Source: Bog-366 sp963722555
GTDB lineage: Bacteria > Acidobacteriota > Terriglobia > UBA7540
Assembly (NCBI GenBank): GCA_963722555.1
Contig: CAVRNQ010000005.1
Coordinates: 124,001 to 188,000, forward strand
DNA length: 64,000 nt
Direction: 5' to 3'
Notes under the pieces: model-generated
Told to the model about the DNA's origin: nothing
What the model saw: only the letters and a program-made list of their open reading frames with translations
The model's database searches: none
Shown here: one piece after another, positions 25,286 through 33,945 of the stretch
Layout: every line of letters starts with the position of its first letter
How positions within the stretch are numbered: position 1 is the first letter of the stretch
Made by a program: the position numbers and the translations under genes

Positions 25286-25999
25286 GTGCGACAACGCGTA
25301 GTGATCATCGAAGATGAACGCGACATCGTTGAACTGGTCCGGTACAACTTCCGGAAAGAAGGCTTTGAAGTCGAAAGCTTCTCGCGCGGTCGTGAGGGCC
25401 TGGAGTTCCTGCGGCGTAATCCCGCCGACCTCGTTCTGCTGGACATTCTCCTTCCCGACGAGGACGGGTTCGAGATTTGCAAGCGCCTGCGCGCGGACGA
25501 GCGACTGAAGGCTCTGCCCGTCATTTTCCTCACGGCCCGGAGCGAGGAGATGGACCGCGTCCTGGGCCTGGAAATCGGCGCAGACGATTACGTGGTAAAG
25601 CCTTTCAGCCCGCGCGAACTGGTGGCGCGCGTGAAAGCCGTGTTGCGCCGGCAGGAACGCGTGGCGGAAAAGCGCGAAGTGGTGGAAGCGGGTGGGCTGC
25701 GGCTCGACACACGCACCCAGGAAGTGAGCGTGCATGGGCGCCCCGTGGAGCTGAGCGCGCTCGAATTCAAGCTGCTGTACTTCCTGGCCTCGCATCCGCG
25801 TCACGTTTTCAATCGCGATCGCCTGCTGGATGAAGTCTGGGGCCGTGACCGCTTCGTGACGCCGCGCACCGTGGATGTGCACATTCGCCGTCTGCGCGAG
25901 AAGATCGAGGAGGCGCCGAGCCGCCCGCAATTCTTGCAGACGGTGCGCGGCAGCGGCTACCGCTTTGCACCGGAAGCCCTGGAAGGCGTCGAGGCGTAG
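25286..25999 (+). CDS. phoB: PhoB-type OmpR-family response regulator
   Basis: 237 residues from a GTG. The receiver domain has the acidic pocket (IIEDERD), phosphoacceptor Asp53 (LVLLDILLPDEDGF), the Thr of FLTARS and Lys of YVVKPFSP. The C-terminal winged helix has ELSALEFKLLYFLASHP, DRLLDEVWGRD, RTVDVHIRRLREKI and the wing TVRGSGYRF. It pairs with the histidine kinase that starts 182 bp downstream. The PhoB/PhoR identity rests on overall similarity; no pst or phoU genes are in view, so the stimulus is not proven to be phosphate. Confidence 0.88.
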   Translation: MRQRVVIIEDERDIVELVRYNFRKEGFEVESFSRGREGLEFLRRNPADLVLLDILLPDEDGFEICKRLRADERLKALPVIFLTARSEEMDRVLGLEIGADDYVVKPFSPRELVARVKAVLRRQERVAEKREVVEAGGLRLDTRTQEVSVHGRPVELSALEFKLLYFLASHPRHVFNRDRLLDEVWGRDRFVTPRTVDVHIRRLREKIEEAPSRPQFLQTVRGSGYRFAPEALEGVEA

Positions 26000-26181
26000 T
26001 CACGCGCCTCGCAGTAGGCGCGCGGCCCGGGCCCCAGGTACGAAGTGATTGCTCCCCACGAACCCCTGTGATGTAATTCGCGCGGGTGAGGCCGGCCGGG
26101 AGCCGGTTTTGCCCCCAAGTGGCGCAGTGGCGCGCCGGGTGCAGCCGGCGCACGGCAAGCGCGTTTCGCGGTCCTGCCCTT

Positions 26182-27939
26182 ATGACTTTCCGCAGTCCCA
26201 TCTTTCGCAAGCTTCTGGCCAGCGCCTTCCTGCTGATTGCCGTCGCCCTGGTCGTGTTGGATTTCAACCTCACTCGTTACACCTCACGTCGCGAAGTGCA
26301 AAGCGTGGAGCTGAGACTGGAGGCGGAAGCGCGTATCTTGCAAGGGGAAGTTCGGGAGGTTCCGCTCGCGGGGTTGGAGGATTGGGCGCACCAAGCCTCC
26401 CTGCGGGCCCGAGCCCGGGTCACCGTCATCGACCCGCGGGGTGTGGTGCTGGCAGATTCCCACCACGACCCGGAAACCATGGAAAATCACGCGCAGCGTC
26501 CCGAAATTCAGGCGGCCTACCGGAATGGCGTGGGCAGTTCGACCCGCCACAGCGCCACGATCAATCGCGACCTTTGCTATCTGGCCCTGCGTCTGGACGA
26601 CCAGAAGGAGCCGGGGCACGTGTTGCGCCTGGCCTTGCCGCTGGAGGACGTGGATTCCGCCATCGCTGCGGTGCGCTGGCGCATCCTGAGTGCGTCGCTC
26701 CTGGCAGCGCTGGTGGCGCTGGTCATCGCCAATTTCTTCTCACAATCGTTCACCCGGCGCATTGCCCGCCTGCGGGCCTTTGCCGAAGGTCTGGTGAGTG
26801 AGCACTTCGTCCAAGCCCCGCTGCCCACTGCCGACGACGAACTGGGGGCGCTGGGGCGATCGCTGAACTCCACCGCCTTGCAACTGCGGGATTTGGTGGA
26901 CCGGCTGAGCGTGGAGTCGGCGCAGCGCGAGGCCATCCTGGCCAGCATGGTGGAGGGCGTGCTGGCGGTGGATAACAGTCTGCGCATCACCTTCGCCAAC
27001 GAATCGTTCGCGCGCGCCGTGGGTGCGGCCAACCCCATCCCGGCCAGGCTGCCTCTGGTGGAGTTGGTGCGCAACCCCGACTTGCGGGAGATCCTGGCGG
27101 GCGTACTGGCCAGCGGCGCCTCCGTGAAGCGGCGCCTGCAACTTCCCGGCGCCGCCGAGCGCAGCTTCGAGGTGCAGGCCGCGCCGCTGAGCTCGGGTAC
27201 AGCGCGCGGCGCCATCGCCATCCTGCATGACATTACCGATCTGGAGCGCCTGGAGCGCGTCCGCAAGGACTTTGTGGCGAACGTCTCGCACGAACTCCGC
27301 ACCCCGCTCACCGCCATCCGCGGCTACGCCGAAACGCTGCTGGAAGGGGCGCTGGAGGACGAGGAGAACAACCGCCGCTTTCTCGAGATCATCAAGGCGC
27401 ATGCCATCCGGTTGAACAACATCGCCTCGGACCTGCTCGCGCTTTCCGAGCTCGAATCGGGCAAGGTGCGGGCCGGTCCTGAGCCCGTCCCCGTGCGCGC
27501 GGCGGTGGAGTCAGCCCTGCGCACCGTGGAAGCCGAAGCGCGCGTGCGCGGTATCGCCGTGGCCTGCGGGCGGATGGAAGACGCCCGGGTGTTGGGCGAC
27601 CGCTTCCAGATTGAGCAGGCGCTGGTTAACCTTCTGGATAACGCGGTCAAGTTCAATCGGCCTTCCGGGGAGGTGCTGGTGGAAATCACACGCCCCACCG
27701 ACGGCCGGGTGAGTATCTCCATTACCGACACGGGCATCGGGATCCCCTACGACGACCTGCCCCGCATCTTCGAGCGCTTCTATCGCGTGGATAAGGCCCG
27801 CTCGCGGGAAGTGGGCGGGACGGGCTTGGGTCTATCCATCGTCAAGCACCTCGTCGAGCGCCTGAACGGCACGGTCACCGTCGAAAGCCAGTTGGGCAAA
27901 GGCTCGACCTTCACGTTGCTGTTTCCCATCGCCGCCTGA
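26182..27939 (+). CDS. phoR: PhoR-type sensor histidine kinase
   Basis: 585 residues from the ATG of MTFRSPIFRKLL; the frame is open 32 codons further upstream, but that part is not conserved in composition. Layout: transmembrane helix (about 10-28), an extracytoplasmic sensor of about 130 residues, a second helix (about 170-192), HAMP, PAS-like domain (about 255-350), HisKA with phosphoacceptor His370 (FVANVSHELRTPLTAI), and HATPase with NLLDNAVKFN (N box), DTGIGIPYDDLP (G1), FERFYRVDKARS (F box) and GGTGLGLSIVK (G2). Complete and apparently functional. Partner of the upstream regulator. Confidence 0.92.
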   Translation: MTFRSPIFRKLLASAFLLIAVALVVLDFNLTRYTSRREVQSVELRLEAEARILQGEVREVPLAGLEDWAHQASLRARARVTVIDPRGVVLADSHHDPETMENHAQRPEIQAAYRNGVGSSTRHSATINRDLCYLALRLDDQKEPGHVLRLALPLEDVDSAIAAVRWRILSASLLAALVALVIANFFSQSFTRRIARLRAFAEGLVSEHFVQAPLPTADDELGALGRSLNSTALQLRDLVDRLSVESAQREAILASMVEGVLAVDNSLRITFANESFARAVGAANPIPARLPLVELVRNPDLREILAGVLASGASVKRRLQLPGAAERSFEVQAAPLSSGTARGAIAILHDITDLERLERVRKDFVANVSHELRTPLTAIRGYAETLLEGALEDEENNRRFLEIIKAHAIRLNNIASDLLALSELESGKVRAGPEPVPVRAAVESALRTVEAEARVRGIAVACGRMEDARVLGDRFQIEQALVNLLDNAVKFNRPSGEVLVEITRPTDGRVSISITDTGIGIPYDDLPRIFERFYRVDKARSREVGGTGLGLSIVKHLVERLNGTVTVESQLGKGSTFTLLFPIAA

Positions 27940-28012
27940 CTCCCCTCCGCCGCCTGTGAAGCTCCGCCCTTCCAATTCCGTGGTGAGAAGTCCAGGTTAG
28001 TCCAGGCGCGGG

Positions 28013-29059
28013 TTACTGCAGGGCAATGTTGTAAAGGAAGATGAACTGCAGAACAAGGTGATTGCCCGTGAACTCATCGGGGAGGGGCGGGAAGGGGATG
28101 GAGGCGTGAATACCCGCGACGGCGGCGCGGTCGAGGGGATCGGATCCCGAGGAAGCCACCAGGCGCAGTTGGGGCACGGAGCCATCCTTGAGGATTTCAA
28201 ACACCACTCCCGAGCGTCCCTTTTCGCCCAGGCGCGCCGATTCCGGAATCACCGAGTACCAGTTGCGACGCACGATAAAGACGATCCGTGCGAGGTAGGG
28301 GCCGAAGTCCACCCCGCGCGTGTCCGACAGGATGGTAGGCATTTCCGTGGAGAAGTTCGGGTGCAGGTTGTTGAACTCCATGTCGGAAGTGCCCCCGCTC
28401 CCCACCCCTCCTCCGGGGTGATAACCGCCTCGCGCGGCAGCTTGCGCGGACTCTTGGATGGCCTGGCCCGGCGTCAACGCCGGAAGGCGGAACTTGCCTC
28501 CACCCCCGCCTCCCTCGGGCCTGACGTCCTCCAAGTGCAGACCCGTCTCATCCTTAGGTTGCGGGGGAGGGCCCGGTGGCGAGGCCGAACCCCCGGGTGG
28601 CGGTGTGGGCGCGGCCGCGGGGGGCGGTGTGGGAGGGCCGCCGCGAGCGATCTCCGGCAATTCCGTATTGCCCCGCGAATAGGGCGCATGGATGCCGTTA
28701 GGATCGATCACGGGAGACCGTCCCTGGGCGCGACGGTTCTTATCGGAAAGATTACGCGCTTCCGGAGGCGGCTCGCGCAAGGATTTCAGCAAATCCGGTG
28801 GGAGGAATAACGTCGTGACCTGCTGGCTCGGCCGCGCGCTCACCGGAATGCCCATCATGAGCTTGCCCCGGCGGAAGAGGTCCGGGGCGAAGACGATCAG
28901 GAGGATCAGGAAAATGTGCAGGAACACGGAAGTCAGAAACAAGGCGCGCCGGCGCCAACGCGCGAGTTCCGGGTCAAGGTCCAGCAGCAAGTGTATCGGG
29001 ATTTCCACACTGGGCGAATGTTCTGCACGCCAGAGATCGATTGGGGTTTGCGTACTCAT
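28013..29059 (-). CDS. tonB: TonB-like energy transducer
   Basis: 348 residues from the ATG at 29059, 37 codons inside the open frame; the upstream part overlaps the previous gene and is not TonB-like. One transmembrane helix (about 40-60, ALFLTSVFLHIFLILLIVFA), a long Pro/Gly-rich periplasmic spacer (about 130-240, with PPTPPPAAAPTPPPGG-like runs), and a C-terminal TonB box-binding domain (about 265-345) with GVVFEILKDGSVPQLRLVA and LDRAAVAGIHASIPFPPLP. Couples inner-membrane energy to outer-membrane receptors; the giant receptor at 36 kb is a candidate client. Last gene of the fabZ-lpxA run. Confidence 0.87.
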   Translation of the reverse strand: MSTQTPIDLWRAEHSPSVEIPIHLLLDLDPELARWRRRALFLTSVFLHIFLILLIVFAPDLFRRGKLMMGIPVSARPSQQVTTLFLPPDLLKSLREPPPEARNLSDKNRRAQGRSPVIDPNGIHAPYSRGNTELPEIARGGPPTPPPAAAPTPPPGGSASPPGPPPQPKDETGLHLEDVRPEGGGGGGKFRLPALTPGQAIQESAQAAARGGYHPGGGVGSGGTSDMEFNNLHPNFSTEMPTILSDTRGVDFGPYLARIVFIVRRNWYSVIPESARLGEKGRSGVVFEILKDGSVPQLRLVASSGSDPLDRAAVAGIHASIPFPPLPDEFTGNHLVLQFIFLYNIALQ

Positions 29060-29111
29060 CAAATGTTTTTCACGCCAGACATTTCTTTTGCCGGTGGATG
29101 TTTCCAATGTC

Positions 29112-30098
29112 TTATGACTCGCCACTCCGGCCCACGGCCCGGCCCAACGGGACTTTGACCAGAGCCGCATGATGTTCGATGCAGTTCATGACCTGTTCGG
29201 CCAATGCCAAAGCTTGTTTTCCTTCACGCCCGCCCACCAAAGGCGGGCGGCGTGTCCGAACCGACTCCACGAAGGCAGCTAACTCCGCACGCAAGGGTTC
29301 CTGCGGTGTGGTGGGCAGTTTCTGGAAGGCGATGCGGGGGCTCGGCCCTTGCCGGTCCACCCGGATCTGGGTAGCATCGCGCCGCGTGAAATCAATTGAG
29401 AGGTATTCGTTGGGCTGGAAGTAGCGGAACTTGCGGACCTTTTCGGTGCTCACGCGGCTGGCCGTGAAGTTGGCCACGGCGCCGTTATCGAATTCCACTC
29501 GCGCGTTGGCGATATCCACCTTGTCGGAGAGCACGGGTAGCCCCACGGCGCGCACATCGAGCCAGGGGGCCCCGACCATCCACAGCACGAGATCGAGGTC
29601 GTGAATCATCAGGTCGAAAACCACATCCACATCGAGGCTGCGGGGGCTGAAGACGCCCAGGCGATGAACCTCAAAGAACATGGGGCGCGAGGTTACGGCC
29701 TTGGCCGCCACAACGCCGGGGTTGAAACGCTCCAGGTGGCCGACCTGCAGGATGCGCCCGCCGCGTTCGGCCAGCTCGATGAGCTCGGCGGCCTCCTCCA
29801 CGGTCCGGGTGACGGGTTTTTCCAGCAGCACGTCCACGCCGCGCGCGAACGCCTGGCGCGCCACGGCCGCGTGGTCAGTGGTGGGAATCACCACGCTCAC
29901 CGCGCGCGCGGCAGAAAGCGCCTCATCGAGGGACTGGAAAGCGCGCACGCTGAGTTCGGCGGCTATTTCGCGCGAGCGCTCCGGGCGCAGGTCGTAAACG
30001 CCCACCAGTTCCGCTCCATCAACCTGTTTCAACTCCCGCGCGTGCTTCTGGCCATGCTCGCCGACACCCAGCACCGCCACCGGAATCTTCTCGCTCAA
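29112..30098 (-). CDS. Gfo/Idh/MocA-family NAD(P)-dependent oxidoreductase
   Basis: 328 residues. Rossmann start (VAVLGVGEHGQKHARELKQVDGAELVGVYD), the family motif VLLEKPVTRTVEEA (EKP), and the catalytic-region helix DVVFDLMIHDLDLVLWMVG (D-x3-H). It lies directly downstream of lpxI in an envelope lipid gene run. In several acidobacterial and related clusters a family member follows lpxA/lpxI, and one known relative acts on UDP-GlcNAc derivatives (GnnA-type), so a role in amino-sugar modification of lipid A precursors is plausible but not shown. No obvious defects. Confidence 0.87.
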   Translation of the reverse strand: MSEKIPVAVLGVGEHGQKHARELKQVDGAELVGVYDLRPERSREIAAELSVRAFQSLDEALSAARAVSVVIPTTDHAAVARQAFARGVDVLLEKPVTRTVEEAAELIELAERGGRILQVGHLERFNPGVVAAKAVTSRPMFFEVHRLGVFSPRSLDVDVVFDLMIHDLDLVLWMVGAPWLDVRAVGLPVLSDKVDIANARVEFDNGAVANFTASRVSTEKVRKFRYFQPNEYLSIDFTRRDATQIRVDRQGPSPRIAFQKLPTTPQEPLRAELAAFVESVRTRRPPLVGGREGKQALALAEQVMNCIEHHAALVKVPLGRAVGRSGES

Positions 30099-30180
30099 TG
30101 TTCTCCCCTAGGTTTCAGGTACCAGGTGTCAGGTGTCAGGAAAAACCTTCAGCCTCGGACCGGACACCTGGCACCTTGCA

Positions 30181-31044
30181 CTACATTCCCAGGATCGCAA
30201 TCCCCGCTTGGTTGGCGTCCTCGATCAGTTTCTGCCGGTCGAAGAGCAGGGTCTTGCCCGCATCCACGGCGAGTGCCGTAGCACGCGACCGCTGCATGAC
30301 CTGGATAGTTTTCCTGCCCACCACGGGAACGTCGAAGCGCATATCCTGCCGGGGCTTGCTGACTTTGACCACCACCAGCCGGCGGCCGTTACTCAGGGCG
30401 GCGGCACGCTCAATAGTGGCATCGGTGCCTTCCATGGCCTCGACGGCGATGCAGGCGCGGTCGGCTATCACGATGGTCTGGCCGATATCGAGCCCGGCAA
30501 TCTTCTTGGCCAGCTCGCGCCCGTAGGTGATGTCCGCCGTTTCCTCCGCGTCGGGAGCACGGCGGGTGAGTGGGCCGAGTTCCGGCAGCAGCGGCTTCAG
30601 GAAGAGCGTCGAATCCACCACTTGCATGCCGCGCCCCTCGATCATGCGCACGAACGCCCCGATCAGCGCGTCCGTGTTCTTGCGGTGGAGCCCTTGCAGC
30701 ATGCGGCTCACCACGCCGTCGGGCTTGATGGAGCTGAAAAGTTGCGCATGCTTCACCTGCCCGGCCAGCACCACCTTGCTGACCTTCTTGCTGCCCAGCA
30801 GGTCGAGGCACTTGGAAACTTCGCCCAGGCTCAGCCAATGGATTTCGCGCGTCTTCTCCGCCAGCTCCGGCGCCGCTTCTTCCTTGATCGCCACCACCAG
30901 CGGCTCCAGGCCCTGGTCCCGGGCCGCGTCCAGCACCAGGAAGGGAAAATGCCCGTTGCCCGCAATGATGGCGTAGCGATCGGGAGATCGAGTGATCGGG
31001 TGATCGGGTGATCGGGTGATCGGGTGATCGGGTGATCGGCTCAT
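30181..31044 (-). CDS. lpxI: UDP-2,3-diacylglucosamine diphosphatase LpxI with repeat-derived N-terminus
   Basis: 287 residues. From residue 24 the protein is a normal LpxI/DUF1009 enzyme: YAIIAGNGHFPFLVL, VLAGQVKHAQLF, LPELGPLTRRAPD, and the C-terminal GIAIL. It hydrolyses UDP-diacyl-GlcN to lipid X in lipid A synthesis, two steps after LpxA. The first 22 residues are SPDHPIT repeats encoded by a tandem 8-bp GATCGGGT array. The only ATG in frame (31044) lies just outside the array. Because 8 is not a multiple of 3, gain or loss of one unit would move that ATG out of frame. The family assignment is firm; the exact native start is not. Confidence 0.9.
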   Translation of the reverse strand: MSRSPDHPITRSPDHPITRSPDRYAIIAGNGHFPFLVLDAARDQGLEPLVVAIKEEAAPELAEKTREIHWLSLGEVSKCLDLLGSKKVSKVVLAGQVKHAQLFSSIKPDGVVSRMLQGLHRKNTDALIGAFVRMIEGRGMQVVDSTLFLKPLLPELGPLTRRAPDAEETADITYGRELAKKIAGLDIGQTIVIADRACIAVEAMEGTDATIERAAALSNGRRLVVVKVSKPRQDMRFDVPVVGRKTIQVMQRSRATALAVDAGKTLLFDRQKLIEDANQAGIAILGM

Positions 31045-31172
31045 AGGTTCATCGGACGATCGGTGGATCGGGTAATCGGGTGATCCGGTGATCGGATGAA
31101 CGGCGGGTCTGCCGTTTTGCCCCCAGTTTTTCTGCTCACCCGATCACCGGATCACCCGATCTCCCGATAGTT
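30978..31172. repeat. 8-bp tandem repeat array and inverted flanking copies
   Basis: GATCGGGT-type octamers run head to tail over about 64 bp (five perfect units between 30996 and 31035, degenerate ones on both sides), inside the start of lpxI. After the ATG, degenerate octamers continue to about 31098. A shorter run in the opposite orientation (CACCCGATC) follows at 31138-31168, just after the lpxA stop. Related octamer runs occur near 14330 and 14640. Confidence 0.85.
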
Positions 31173-31949
31173 TCACTTGGCCACGCCGCGCTCAGAGGTG
31201 CGGATGAACTCCACCAGCACCTTCACGTGCGGAGACTGGAACCCCTTGGCCGCAATGGCCTCCAGCGCTTGCGAGGTGTTCAGCTTCGAACGCGAGAGCA
31301 GCTTGAGGGCAGCCTGCAATTCGCTGATTTCCTCCTTGCTGATGCCGCGGCGTTCCAGCCCGATGGTGTTGGCTCCGTACAAGTCCACTGGCCGCGGCGC
31401 CGACACTTTCGAGTACGGCAGGATATCCTTGTTGACCACCGAGTAGGCTCCCAGGAACGCGTATTGGCCGACCCGGCAGTACTGGTGTATCCCGCAGAAG
31501 GGCTCCACGATGGCGAAATCCTGCACTTCCACGTGCCCAGCCAGGGATGCGGCGTTGCCCATGATGACGTGATTGCCGATCACGCAGTCGTGGGCGATAT
31601 GAACGTAGGCCATCAGCAGGTTGTGGCTGCCGATTCTCGTCACGCCCCCGCCTTCCGCCGTGCCGCGATGGAGGGTCACGAATTCACGCAGGGTGTTGTC
31701 GTCGCCGATTTCGAGGCGCGTAGGCTCGCCGCCATACTTCAAGTCCTGCGGGGCGAGCCCGATCGAGGCCCAGGGGAAGATCCGGTTGTTCTTGCCGATC
31801 CGGGTGTGGCCGTCGATCACCGCATGAGACAGGACTTCAGTGCCTTCGCCCAGCTCGACGTTTTCACCAATCAAGGAGTAGGGACCGATGCTCACGCTGC
31901 CCGCGACTTGCGCGCGGGGATGAACAATGGCGGTGGGATGAGCTTTCAT
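31173..31949 (-). CDS. lpxA: UDP-N-acetylglucosamine acyltransferase
   Basis: 258 residues, standard size. Left-handed beta-helix with hexapeptide repeats from residue 4 to about 190 (IHPTAIV-like start, VEVQDFAIVEPF), the catalytic His in YVHIAHDCVIGNHVIMGN, and the usual helical C-terminal domain (LERRGISKEEISELQAAL). First acylation step of lipid A. The ATG overlaps the fabZ stop by 4 bp (ATGA), indicating coupled translation in a fabZ-lpxA-lpxI order. Confidence 0.98.
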   Translation of the reverse strand: MKAHPTAIVHPRAQVAGSVSIGPYSLIGENVELGEGTEVLSHAVIDGHTRIGKNNRIFPWASIGLAPQDLKYGGEPTRLEIGDDNTLREFVTLHRGTAEGGGVTRIGSHNLLMAYVHIAHDCVIGNHVIMGNAASLAGHVEVQDFAIVEPFCGIHQYCRVGQYAFLGAYSVVNKDILPYSKVSAPRPVDLYGANTIGLERRGISKEEISELQAALKLLSRSKLNTSQALEAIAAKGFQSPHVKVLVEFIRTSERGVAK

Positions 31950-32443
31950 GGACTCGCTTGACCTGGCCGATCGCCAATCGCGAACGTCACCGTGGCTTCC
32001 GATGCAAGTTTCCCATCCACCGTGGCGCGCCCAGCCATCTTGCCGAAGGTGCTGCGGCGATTCAGTAACTCCATTTCAATGCGCAACTGGTCGCCCGGCA
32101 CGACGGGGCGGCGAAACTTGGCGTTGTCGATGCCAGTAAAGTAGATTAGCTTCCGGGTCTTCTCTTCGTCGGGCATTTCGCGGTAAATCATGACGCCGGC
32201 CACCTGCGCCATCGCTTCCAGGATCAGAACTCCCGGCATGACCGGCGCGCCCGGGAAATGCCCCTGAAAGAATTGTTCGTTCATCGTGACGTTCTTCAGC
32301 CCCACGATGCGGTGGGGGGGATCCATCTCCACAATCCGGTCCACCAGCAGGAACGGATAGCGGTGCGGGAGGAACTTCATGATCTCCGTTACGCTGTAGA
32401 TGACACGGCTCTCCGAATTGGGGGCCGTGGTGGGCTCAGCCAT
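31946..32443 (-). CDS. fabZ: 3-hydroxyacyl-ACP dehydratase
   Basis: 165 residues. Hot-dog fold with the FabZ signatures FLPHRYPFLLVDRI (catalytic His), NEQFFQGHFPGAPVMPGVLILEAMAQ split over the active-site helix (catalytic Glu in LILEAMAQ), and KFRRPVVPGDQL. Dehydrates 3-hydroxyacyl-ACP, competing with LpxA for the same substrate, which explains their common operon. First gene of the minus-strand lipid A run. Confidence 0.97.
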   Translation of the reverse strand: MAEPTTAPNSESRVIYSVTEIMKFLPHRYPFLLVDRIVEMDPPHRIVGLKNVTMNEQFFQGHFPGAPVMPGVLILEAMAQVAGVMIYREMPDEEKTRKLIYFTGIDNAKFRRPVVPGDQLRIEMELLNRRSTFGKMAGRATVDGKLASEATVTFAIGDRPGQASP

Positions 32444-32611
32444 ACGTCACCATCCCTGTCGCACGTTGCGCGGTTGGAAAGATTGGGATCCGCGGTTCGC
32501 AAGCCCTCAGCACGTCGCTCGGCAAGCAACCGGGGCCGCAGCCATTATAATCGAAAGCTCCCGTGGCTTCCAATCCGTGCTGAGGGAAGTGCGCAGAATG
32601 GGACCTTGTAG

Positions 32612-32862
32612 CAATGCTGTTCACTTAAGGGGTTTCGGCTTTTCAATTTGCTCCTGGGTGACCCCCTCACCCGGCGCTACGCGCCACCCTCTCCCCCAAG
32701 GGGGCGAGGGGAGCATTGATTTGATTTTACTGCCCTCGCCCCCTTGGGGGAGAGGGTGGACCGCAACCGGCGTTTTCACCAGCCGGGGCGGGACGGGTGA
32801 GGGGGTCACCCAGGAGCAAATTGAAAAGTAAGTTCCGGAAACCCCTTCAGTGAACAGCATTG
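32612..32862. repeat. 251-bp element with long terminal inverted repeats
   Basis: The left arm (CAATGCTGTTCACT, AAGGGGTTTC, TTCAATTTGCTCCTGGGTGA, CCCCCTCACCC) is repeated inverted at 32795-32862 with few differences. Inside is a second palindrome, CACCCTCTCCCCCAAGGGGG at about 32691, facing CCCCCTTGGGGGAGAGGGTG at about 32739. No coding capacity; it has the form of a MITE. It lies between the divergent fabZ and folD genes. The rest of 32444-33009 shows no gene. Confidence 0.75.
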
Positions 32863-33009
32863 GGCTTCACGGCCACACTTCACCTTCCGCCCCCCCGACA
32901 TATAGACGCATGTCCAGGTGCCGAAGGTTACCGTGAATTTGGGCGGCCTCGCCGGAAGTCCCGGTTGTGCTAAACTCGTTTGGTTTCATAAAACCTGGGG
33001 AGAACAACC

Positions 33010-33945
33010 GTGGCAGCTTCCATTCTTGATGGCAATAGAATTCGAGACGAAATCAAATCGGAACTTTTGGAGCAGCTTCGAGACCTGAAGCGCTCGGGCA
33101 TCACGCCGGGCTTGGCAGCGGTGCTGGTTGGTGAGAACCCCGCTTCGCAGATCTACGTGCGGAACAAAGTGAAGACTTGCGAAACGCTGGGGCTGTTCAG
33201 CGAGAGAATCGAGCGGTCCAAAGAGACGACCACCGAAGAACTCCTGAAGCTGGTTGACGACCTCAACCGGTGCGAGGAGATTGACGGTATCCTGATTCAG
33301 CTCCCCCTGCCGCCGCAGGTTGATACCAAGCGTGTGCTGATGGCCGTCGACCCCGCGAAGGACGTGGACAGTTTCCATCCCGTCAACGTCGGTAATCTGG
33401 TGGCGGGACGTCCCGGGTTTGTGCCTTGCACGCCGGCGGGAATTCTGGAAATCCTCAAACGCTCCAAGCTCGAGATCAAAGGTGCGCGCGCGGTGGTAAT
33501 CGGGCGAAGCGATATCGTGGGGAAGCCGGTGGCCATGTTGCTGCTCCACGAGCACGCTACCGTCACGATTTGCCACTCGCGCACCCGCGACCTGCCCGCC
33601 GTGGCGCGCGAGGCAGATATCCTGGTGGCAGCCATAGGCAAGGCGGCATTCGTGACCGCCGATTTTATCAAGCCCGGCGCAACCGTGATTGACGTGGGCC
33701 AGAACAGCCTGACGACGGAAGAGGAAGTGCGAAAGATCTTCCGCAATCCCGCGGGTCCTCTTGAAACCCTCAAGAAGAAGGGTTCTGTGCTGGTGGGCGA
33801 TGTGCAGCCGGAAGACGCCATGGAAAAAGCCGGCGCGTTTACGCCCGTGCCGGGCGGCGTCGGACCCTTGACCATCATTATGCTGATGTCGAATACGATC
33901 CAGGCCGCGCGGCTCCGCCGCGGGTCGCGCGTTGCGGCGTCTTGA
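33010..33945 (+). CDS. folD: Bifunctional methylenetetrahydrofolate dehydrogenase/cyclohydrolase
   Basis: 311 residues from a GTG with GGGGAGA upstream. Signatures: SQIYVRNKVKTCETLGL (catalytic Lys), GILIQLPLPPQVDTKRVL, DVDSFHPVNVGNL, PCTPAGILEIL, VVIGRSDIVGKPVAMLLLHE (NADP loop) and the C-terminal TPVPGGVGPLTIIMLM. Interconverts one-carbon units for purine and thymidylate synthesis in the cytoplasm. Its stop is followed immediately by the coaE ATG (TGAATG). Confidence 0.98.
   Translation: MAASILDGNRIRDEIKSELLEQLRDLKRSGITPGLAAVLVGENPASQIYVRNKVKTCETLGLFSERIERSKETTTEELLKLVDDLNRCEEIDGILIQLPLPPQVDTKRVLMAVDPAKDVDSFHPVNVGNLVAGRPGFVPCTPAGILEILKRSKLEIKGARAVVIGRSDIVGKPVAMLLLHEHATVTICHSRTRDLPAVAREADILVAAIGKAAFVTADFIKPGATVIDVGQNSLTTEEEVRKIFRNPAGPLETLKKKGSVLVGDVQPEDAMEKAGAFTPVPGGVGPLTIIMLMSNTIQAARLRRGSRVAAS

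Noticed and set aside
30978..31172. CRISPR or origin iterons at the GATCGGGT octamers
   Set aside because: Units abut without spacers, lie within a coding start, and there is no dnaA/rep gene nearby.
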